Assembly (NCBI GenBank): GCA_948801035.1
Contig: CAQHJP010000047.1
Coordinates: forward strand, 1 to 5,284
Origin: an uncultured Bacilli bacterium
Lineage (GTDB): Bacteria > Bacillota_I > Bacilli_A > RF39 > UBA660
Length of the DNA: 5,284 bases
Direction: 5' to 3'
The position numbers and the translations under genes are program-made. The notes below the pieces were generated by a model. The model was given only the letters and a program-made list of their open reading frames with translations, searched no databases and was not told where the DNA came from. This document shows, in pieces, positions 1 through 5,284 of this stretch; the stretch's first letter is position 1; every line of letters starts with the position of its first letter.

Positions 1-1531
1 GGCCAAAATGCCCTTTATTAGTATTAGAATAATCAGCTTTTGGATATAATTTAGAAAGTGAATCTAACATTTCTATATACTTATTTTCTAAATTAAAATT
101 ATTTTTAAAAGATAATATTTTTTGATACTCTAAACTACTTTCTGGTTCTAAATGGTTTCTATAAATAAATGGATAATTATTAATACTAAATAATTTCGCT
201 GTCAAATGGTTAATTAATATCATAGATTCCTCTACAATTATCTCAGAAGCAGTTCTTAGTTCGTATTTATTTTTCTTATTAAATACATTAATTTTTTGTA
301 GATCTTCAATTTTTCTATAAGTTTCTTTTTGTTTATTTTTACTTCTAAGTAAATACGCTACATCACTTAAATTAATTAATGTTTTTTCTAGTTCATTATA
401 AGTACCATTTTTTAAATATTCATTTACTTTATTATATGATAATTTTTTATCAACCAATATTGAATCTTTGCTTATTTTAAAATCTATAATATTTCCGTAT
501 TTATCTATATTAATATTAAAAACATATACTTTTTTATAAGATTTATTATTTAAAGATAATAAATCATTAGATAATTCTGCAGGTAGCATATGTATATTTT
601 GATCAGACATATATAGTGTTTCACATCTTCTAAATGCTTCCATATCTAAAGTAGTATTTGGTTTTATAAATGATGCTACATCTGTTATATAAACTTTAAG
701 TTGATATATATCATTTTCATATTTTATACTTAAAGCATCATCCATATCTAAAGTAGATTCTGAATCAATCGTAATTATATAATCTTTTTTAGGTATAATT
801 TCTTTTTTAACATCATTACTAAAGCCTGGTCTTATATCATATTTTTCATTTATAAAATTAATGTTTTCCACAGTTATTTCATTATTTAATAAAATACTTA
901 AAATATGATCATTTGTTCTGCTTGGATGTTCTTTTAAAACATTAGCTAAATAATTTAAATCTTCCGATTTTAAATTAAACTTAGGATTAGCTATAAAAAG
1001 CATTATTATAGATTCCAAATACGAATCATAATTTGATAAAAAAATATCTATTAAGTGAAGTATGATGTGTTTTCCTTCTTTATCTTTACAATTTGTATAA
1101 TGTGGATACATATTTAAAATATGTTTTATATAAGGAATACTTTTTATATCCATTATAAGAGTATTCATAAAATCATATTCGTTAAAGGTATCAGAAGTTT
1201 TTTTAGTTAAAAATATATTTGCAATATCATCTAAATATCTAAGCATATATTTTTTATTTTCTAATTTTATCTTAGAAAGCATATGATTATATTTTTGTAT
1301 AATTTCTAAAGCTCTTTTAACATTAATATCATAATTATTATTAATCTCAGTAAATACTAATTTCAAATTTTTTAAATATGAACTTTTATAATCTGGGTTT
1401 AAAATAAACTGCTTTATAGAATCAAGTAATGTATAAATAATTTTATTTATATTGTTTGTATCTAATATTATTTTTAACTGATCTATACTTAAAGTATTAA
1501 CTTTTAAAAGCAGATATAATTTTAAATCCAT
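1..1531 (-). CDS. RNase II/R-family (RNB domain) exoribonuclease with atypical helical N-terminus, partial (C-terminus beyond window)
   Basis: This gene encodes a probable 3'-to-5' hydrolytic exoribonuclease acting in cytoplasmic RNA decay. The frame is open for 510 codons from the ATG at 1531 to the left edge. Residues from about 251 onward match the RNB catalytic domain. The motif IDSESTLDMDDAL gives D256, D262, D264 and D265, with the same spacing as the metal-binding D201, D207, D209 and D210 of E. coli RNase II. It is followed by TLYMSDQNIHMLP with Y307 at the aromatic-clamp position, then ELSNDLLSL, IIVEESMIL (431-439) and KGHFG (506-510) at the cut. The later TSPIRRY-type motif and any S1 domain lie outside the window. 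Residues 1-230 are Lys/Ile/Asn-rich, look helical and show no cold-shock (OB) domain signature, unlike canonical RNase II or R. The start is supported by AGGTGA at 1536-1541 and an in-frame TAA shortly upstream. Family assignment is firm; whether it is the main RNase R of the cell or a divergent paralogue cannot be decided here. Confidence 0.93.
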   Translation of the reverse strand, partial: MDLKLYLLLKVNTLSIDQLKIILDTNNINKIIYTLLDSIKQFILNPDYKSSYLKNLKLVFTEINNNYDINVKRALEIIQKYNHMLSKIKLENKKYMLRYLDDIANIFLTKKTSDTFNEYDFMNTLIMDIKSIPYIKHILNMYPHYTNCKDKEGKHIILHLIDIFLSNYDSYLESIIMLFIANPKFNLKSEDLNYLANVLKEHPSRTNDHILSILLNNEITVENINFINEKYDIRPGFSNDVKKEIIPKKDYIITIDSESTLDMDDALSIKYENDIYQLKVYITDVASFIKPNTTLDMEAFRRCETLYMSDQNIHMLPAELSNDLLSLNNKSYKKVYVFNINIDKYGNIIDFKISKDSILVDKKLSYNKVNEYLKNGTYNELEKTLINLSDVAYLLRSKNKQKETYRKIEDLQKINVFNKKNKYELRTASEIIVEESMILINHLTAKLFSINNYPFIYRNHLEPESSLEYQKILSFKNNFNLENKYIEMLDSLSKLYPKADYSNTNKGHFG

Positions 1532-1535
1532 ACTA

Positions 1536-1541
1536 TCACCT
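1536..1541 (-). promoter_or_regulatory. Ribosome binding site of the RNB exoribonuclease gene
   Basis: AGGTGA on the minus strand, four bases before the ATG at 1531. It fixes the start codon: an in-frame TAA lies a few codons upstream and no competing in-frame start was seen between them. Confidence 0.8.
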
Positions 1542-1548
1542 ATATTTA

Positions 1549-1557
1549 ATTATAACA
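1549..1557 (-). promoter_or_regulatory. Predicted extended -10 promoter element for the RNB gene
   Basis: The minus strand reads TGT TATAAT, a perfect extended -10 (TGn plus consensus hexamer). A 17-base spacer would place the -35 over AGGACT, which matches TTGACA at only three positions, so the promoter would rely on the extended -10. Transcription would start near 1542, giving a leader of about 11 bases that still holds the AGGTGA ribosome binding site. TATAAT-like strings are common by chance in DNA this AT-rich. The TG extension, the position and the terminator-like hairpin just upstream raise the likelihood, but this remains a prediction. Confidence 0.5.
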
Positions 1558-1590
1558 AAAAATAGAGAATTAGTCCTCTATTTTTGTTAT
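1552..1590 (-). terminator. AT-rich hairpin with U-tract at the end of the 527-residue gene
   Basis: This is an imperfect inverted repeat. Read on the plus strand, ATAAC-A6-TAGAG (1552-1567) is complementary to CTCTA-T5-GTTAT (1576-1590), giving 15 pairs with one bulged A around the 8-base loop 1568-1575. In the minus-strand transcript the core stem UAGAG/CUCUA is preceded by five A and followed by six U, as in a Rho-independent terminator. The stop codon TAA of the 527-residue gene (1570-1572) lies in the loop. The core has only two G:C pairs, so termination may be partial. The run of A on one side and T on the other could also permit weak use in the opposite direction, although no plus-strand gene is present to need it. 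Confidence 0.6.
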
Positions 1591-3153
1591 TTCTTTACTA
1601 GAATCTATATAATAAATTTTTATAGTATCCCCACTTGATAAAAATGGTAAAATATTTTCAGCTACTTTAATAGAAGATTTATAAATATCACTACCTGATT
1701 TTATATAGTAATATGTATTTCCATCTATTATAGCTGTTTTTATATTACTTATTTCTATTTCTTTGTCTTTTAAATTATCTTTATTTATATCTTCCCCTAA
1801 ATAGTTTTTAGCTGATACTTCTATACCTAAAGATGATGGAGTTACAACTACTTTTTGATAATCAGTATAATCAACAAATGCATACATTTTAACAAGTCCT
1901 GCATTATCTTTTAAACTCATCAAATAAGTAGGTTTTCCATTTAAATTTATTATAAGTGGGAATGTTGATGTATAATTCATCTGTTGTACTTGACCTTCTG
2001 CAGATGCTGCGGCAGAGTATTCCTCAGCTCCAGCTATATTATAAAATTTAGTTTCTTTAGTTCTTAAGTTTGTTAAAACAAAACCTATATTGGATTCATC
2101 TGCTATAACAGAAGTAATTCCTGTATATAAATAAATATCATTATTCATAGCTAAATAATTATAACCATCAGTAGTCATAACAACTTCTTTTTGACCAAAT
2201 GCTGAATTTATAAATCCATTTTTATATTTGCCCCAGTCATTTAATTGTTCTATAACAAGTGATGAACTATAAACATGATCTACCCAAGTTGGAATATCTT
2301 TTAAATCATACTTAGTACTTTTTCCTGTTATAGGATCAAGAATTACTGCACCTGTAATTTCTTTTTTAAGCCCAACAGCTGTATATTTAATAATAGGAGC
2401 TATCCAATATGGATTCCCTTCATCATCTATTTCAAATGATATCTCATCAAATATTAATGTTTTATAATCAAATCTTAATTTTCTATAAACATTTTCATTT
2501 AAAATAGCTGATTTCATATACTTCATGCCTTTATCAAGCCTTACAAGTTTAGCCTCTCCATTTACAGAGTCAACTGTTATATATCCAGCAACACCATTTT
2601 TATGATTAGTTAAGTACTTAATTAAACCAGAATATTCTAGCGGTGTTACTCTAATTATTGAGTTATTATAATTTATTTGCGTATATAAATCTGAAACATC
2701 AAATTGGGATACTAAATCAGTCATTTGACCCATTACTCTATCACCTAATTTTGAAGATGAATCTTTATCAAGTAAAGGTAAGTGATTAAAATCAACTAAA
2801 CTAATATCTTCTTCAAAATTTCCATCTATAACTTTTAATCTTTCATAATATGATTTTGAGTTAAATAAAGGTGAGGATAGAATATTAAATAATGTTATAA
2901 ATATTATTATAAAAAATGGAACTAACAATATAAAAAACATTTTTCTAGAAGGTTTATAAACTCTTCTTTTATTTATATAAGCTTCTAAATCATTTATAGA
3001 TAAAGTTATATTAAGTACTACATATATAAATATTAATATTAGTATAAATATCCAAAAAAGCATTGAATGAATATTTATAGGAGGAAGTAAAAAATAATAT
3101 ATTATACTTCCAAGTATTAAAGTTATAATTAAATTGATAATATTTTTTTTCAT
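1570..3153 (-). CDS. Uncharacterised membrane-anchored protein, three N-terminal TM segments and large extracytoplasmic domain
   Basis: The gene is complete (527 residues) and its function is not recognised. Three hydrophobic segments lie at about 5-23, 31-51 and 72-93, with the basic stretch INKRRVYKPSRK at 60-71 between the second and third. By the positive-inside rule this puts the N-terminus inside and residues ~95-527 outside. Two stretches share a PepSY-like pattern of Gly, hydrophobic strand, Asp, turn, Gly: 190-200 (GYITVDSVNGE) and 268-278 (GAVILDPITGK). The middle holds PYWIAP (248-253), PTWVDHVY (288-295) and an Ala-rich AEEYSAAASAEG (376-387). The last 60 residues alternate like beta strands and include GDTIKIYYI (508-516), suggesting a small barrel. 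No catalytic motif and no cysteine were seen. The start is supported by GGAG six bases before ATG, inside the end of the transporter gene 3 bases upstream, so translation is probably coupled. An accessory or envelope role alongside that transporter is inferred only from position and topology. Confidence 0.9.
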   Translation of the reverse strand: MKKNIINLIITLILGSIIYYFLLPPINIHSMLFWIFILILIFIYVVLNITLSINDLEAYINKRRVYKPSRKMFFILLVPFFIIIFITLFNILSSPLFNSKSYYERLKVIDGNFEEDISLVDFNHLPLLDKDSSSKLGDRVMGQMTDLVSQFDVSDLYTQINYNNSIIRVTPLEYSGLIKYLTNHKNGVAGYITVDSVNGEAKLVRLDKGMKYMKSAILNENVYRKLRFDYKTLIFDEISFEIDDEGNPYWIAPIIKYTAVGLKKEITGAVILDPITGKSTKYDLKDIPTWVDHVYSSSLVIEQLNDWGKYKNGFINSAFGQKEVVMTTDGYNYLAMNNDIYLYTGITSVIADESNIGFVLTNLRTKETKFYNIAGAEEYSAAASAEGQVQQMNYTSTFPLIINLNGKPTYLMSLKDNAGLVKMYAFVDYTDYQKVVVTPSSLGIEVSAKNYLGEDINKDNLKDKEIEISNIKTAIIDGNTYYYIKSGSDIYKSSIKVAENILPFLSSGDTIKIYYIDSSKEITKIED

Positions 3154-3156
3154 AAA

Positions 3157-5284
3157 TTACTCCGTTCTAAGTGATTCAACAGGATCTTTTTTACTTGCTA
3201 TTTTTGCAGGTATAAATCCACCTATTAAGGTTAAAATTATACTTATGAAAATAAGAATTATTGAATGAACTGGATTCATTTTAGCAACATTTGCAAGATT
3301 TGATAAATTTTTTATTATACTATTAATTGGTATAATAAGTAATCTTGAAATTAAAAGTCCTACCACTCCAGATGAAAGTCCTATTATAAATGTTTCAGCA
3401 TTAAATACTCGTGTGATATCTTTACCTCTTGCACCTAATGCTCTTAAAATACCAATTTCTTTAGTTCTTTCTAAAACTGAGATATAAGTTATTATTCCAA
3501 TCATTATACTAGATACAATAAGTGAAATAGAAGAAAAACCAATTAATACTACTGTAATTGCATCCATAATACCACCTGATAATGATGTGATTAATTCCGC
3601 TTGGTCAATATAAATTATTTTATCTTCTTCACTTTTACCTTCATTATAATTATCAAGCACACTTAATATTTCATCTTTAGAATCAAAATCTTTTGGATAA
3701 ATCTGAATAGCAAATGGAATAGTATCAGCACCTAAGTATGATAACATTGCCTCTTTTTGTATAATACCTTCTTCTGTTTGCATATCAAATGGTTCTCTAT
3801 TTAAAATGTTGTAATTTACATTTTCTTGAGCTTTTACAATATTTGAAGTTTCATTTTTACTAATTATATAATCCATTAATGATTGGTTATATGTTATTCC
3901 ACTACCAGATAATTTAGCAAAATCACTATCTTTTTTACCTCTCATAATAGCTGTTATTTTCAAAGTTATAGTATTTTCATTATTATAAAGTTTGTCTAAA
4001 TCTTGATTCATAGTATAAAAATCTCCTACTTTTATATAATAATCATTATTTAAAACAACTTTAAATTCTTTTCCAATTATATCATCAAAGCTAATTTTAT
4101 CATTTTCAAATCCAAGCATTTTTAATACTGTTTCACTTATTCTATTTTTAGAATCTACAAGTAATACTAAATCTTGTTTATTATCAGTTGCACTGCCATA
4201 TATAATTTCAAAATTATCTTCAATTACTTTAGATTTCGTTCCATCTATAGCAGATGGTATTGGGAATAAAATACTTGATGAATCTAATAATTTTACTTTA
4301 TCATTAATTTTTGTAAGAAGTGTTATATTAGTTGCTCTCTGATAAGAAATTCCACCTATTAAATTTTTATCAATATTATTTATTTTTTCTAAATAATCTT
4401 TAGTAATTTTATTTGTATGAAGTAAGCTTTCTACATCTTTTTGTGCATATACTTCCTTCAAATTGGGATAATCTTCTAATTTATCTTCATCCATTAAATT
4501 TTGAGTAGAAGATATATCCATGGACTGTTCAGAAATAACAATAGGGGCTTGTGATAATGTGTTTTTTTCAAATTTTTCTACTTCAATATTAAAACCATTA
4601 GATAAAGCAAGTATTGTTGCAATACCAATTATTCCTATGCTTGATGCAAAAGCTGTAAGTAATGTTCTTCCTTTTTTAGTTAAAATATTATTAAAAGATA
4701 ATTTTAAAGCTGTAAAAAAACTCATAGATGTTTTTTTGATTTTATAAGTGCTTTGTTCTTTATCATCTTTAAATGGATTAGAATCACTAATTAGACTTCC
4801 ATCTTTAAGTTCTATAATTCTTGTTGAATAAGTTTTAGCAAGTTCTGGATTATGTGTTACCATAATAACTAATTTATCTTTTGCTATATCTTTAATAAGT
4901 TCCATTATTTGTATACTAGTTTTTGAATCCAGTGCCCCTGTTGGTTCATCTGCAAGTATTATTTCAGGATCATTTGCAAGAGCTCTAGCTATAGCAACTC
5001 TTTGCATTTGTCCACCAGATAACTGATTAGGTTTTTTGTTTACATGATCTTTAAGTCCTACTTTTTTAAGTACTTCTAAAGCTTTTTTACGTCTTTTTTT
5101 CTTACTTACTCCACTTAAAGTCATACTCAACTCAACATTTTCTAAAACAGATATATGACTAATTAAATTATAACTTTGAAATATAAAACCAATACAATTA
5201 TTTCTATATGAATCCCAATCTTTATTTTTAAATTTTTTAGTAGATTTAGAATTTATAATTAAATCTCCAGAATCATATCTATCA
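3157..5284 (-). CDS. MacB-type ABC transporter, fused ATPase and FtsX-like permease, partial (N-terminus beyond window)
   Basis: 708 residues are visible and the frame is open through the right edge, so the start and Walker A lie outside. The ATPase shows the Q-loop Gln in IFQSYNL (codon 5176-5178), the signature LSGGQ (5008-5022), Walker B IILADE (4945-4962) with the catalytic Glu, D-loop ALDS, and the switch His in VTHN (codon 4852-4854). This is a complete set for ATP hydrolysis apart from Walker A. A linker leads to one membrane segment (visible residues ~206-228), an extracytoplasmic region of about 345 residues, then three segments (~577-602, 632-654, 674-693). ERTKEIGILRALGA lies between the second and third, the typical FtsX/MacB cytoplasmic coupling element. 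The order is that of MacB-family mechanotransmission ABC proteins, which act as dimers and move large or lipidic substrates or drive envelope partners; no substrate is evident. A TTG at 5130 is not the start, because conserved ATPase sequence continues upstream of it. The 527-residue gene follows after 3 bases. Confidence 0.95.
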   Translation of the reverse strand, partial: DRYDSGDLIINSKSTKKFKNKDWDSYRNNCIGFIFQSYNLISHISVLENVELSMTLSGVSKKKRRKKALEVLKKVGLKDHVNKKPNQLSGGQMQRVAIARALANDPEIILADEPTGALDSKTSIQIMELIKDIAKDKLVIMVTHNPELAKTYSTRIIELKDGSLISDSNPFKDDKEQSTYKIKKTSMSFFTALKLSFNNILTKKGRTLLTAFASSIGIIGIATILALSNGFNIEVEKFEKNTLSQAPIVISEQSMDISSTQNLMDEDKLEDYPNLKEVYAQKDVESLLHTNKITKDYLEKINNIDKNLIGGISYQRATNITLLTKINDKVKLLDSSSILFPIPSAIDGTKSKVIEDNFEIIYGSATDNKQDLVLLVDSKNRISETVLKMLGFENDKISFDDIIGKEFKVVLNNDYYIKVGDFYTMNQDLDKLYNNENTITLKITAIMRGKKDSDFAKLSGSGITYNQSLMDYIISKNETSNIVKAQENVNYNILNREPFDMQTEEGIIQKEAMLSYLGADTIPFAIQIYPKDFDSKDEILSVLDNYNEGKSEEDKIIYIDQAELITSLSGGIMDAITVVLIGFSSISLIVSSIMIGIITYISVLERTKEIGILRALGARGKDITRVFNAETFIIGLSSGVVGLLISRLLIIPINSIIKNLSNLANVAKMNPVHSIILIFISIILTLIGGFIPAKIASKKDPVESLRTE
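3160..3163 (-). promoter_or_regulatory. Ribosome binding site of the 527-residue gene, inside the transporter's last codons
   Basis: GGAG on the minus strand, six bases (TAATTT) before the ATG at 3153. It is formed by the final Thr and Glu codons (ACG GAG) of the transporter gene, whose TAA follows directly. Ribosomes finishing the transporter therefore terminate on top of the next start site, the usual geometry for translational coupling. Confidence 0.8.

Noticed and set aside
1..1531. RNB gene as a nuclease pseudogene or toxin remnant
   Set aside because: The frame is intact over 510 codons, all four catalytic aspartates are present, and the truncation is caused by the window edge in the middle of a conserved motif.
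1532..1569. Riboswitch or small RNA in the gap before the RNB gene
   Set aside because: Only 38 bases are available, and they are accounted for by the hairpin, the -10 box and the ribosome binding site.
4520..4747. Plus-strand open frame of 75 codons
   Set aside because: It lies wholly antisense to the first membrane segment and ectodomain start of the ABC transporter, shows no recognisable domain, and its hydrophobic stretch is explained by the complementary coding sequence.
5128..5130. TTG as start codon of the transporter
   Set aside because: The same frame stays open to the window edge and encodes the conserved Q-loop region (IGFIFQSYNL) upstream of this codon, so the true start is outside the window.
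1..5284. Alternative genetic code (TGA read as Trp), as in Mollicutes
   Set aside because: All five tryptophans seen are TGG, no in-frame TGA was met in the three genes, and protein motifs run uninterrupted under the standard bacterial code.
1..5284. CRISPR array, insertion sequence, tRNA or rRNA
   Set aside because: No regularly spaced repeats, no transposase-like frame or paired terminal repeats, and no GC-richer structured RNA segment were found; coding sequence covers nearly the whole window.

Overview
The window is a very AT-rich stretch of bacterial chromosome in which every supported gene lies on the minus strand. Three genes fill almost all of it, two of them cut by the window edges. 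In transcription order (right to left) they are: a MacB-type ABC transporter with ATPase and permease in one chain (3157..5284, N-terminus missing); a 527-residue membrane-anchored protein of unknown function (1570..3153); and an RNase II/R-family (RNB) exoribonuclease (1..1531, C-terminus missing). The only non-coding DNA is 3 bases between the first two genes and 38 bases between the last two.

The composition (Lys/Asn/Ile-rich proteins, AT-ending codons), the GGAG and AGGTGA ribosome binding sites, and the fused ATPase-permease with a large extracytoplasmic loop point to a low-GC member of the Bacillota (Bacilli, Erysipelotrichia or Clostridia-like). All five tryptophans seen are TGG and both visible stops are TAA, so nothing suggests the Mycoplasma code in which TGA is Trp. 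The exact taxon cannot be fixed from this sequence.

The transporter and the 527-residue protein look like one translationally coupled pair: the GGAG ribosome binding site of the second lies in the last two codons of the first. Both place a large cysteine-free domain outside the membrane, so joint work at the cell envelope is a reasonable inference, but no substrate can be named.

Between the 527-residue gene and the RNase gene there is a compact switch point. A hairpin with a U-tract spans the stop codon of the first gene, and an exact extended -10 box (TGT TATAAT) sits in its distal arm just before the RNase ribosome binding site. The RNase therefore probably has its own promoter and is not simply a third operon member. 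It keeps the four catalytic aspartates of the RNB family, but about 230 residues of apparently helical sequence replace the usual N-terminal cold-shock domains. This is the most unusual protein architecture in the window. No RNA genes, mobile elements or CRISPR arrays were seen.
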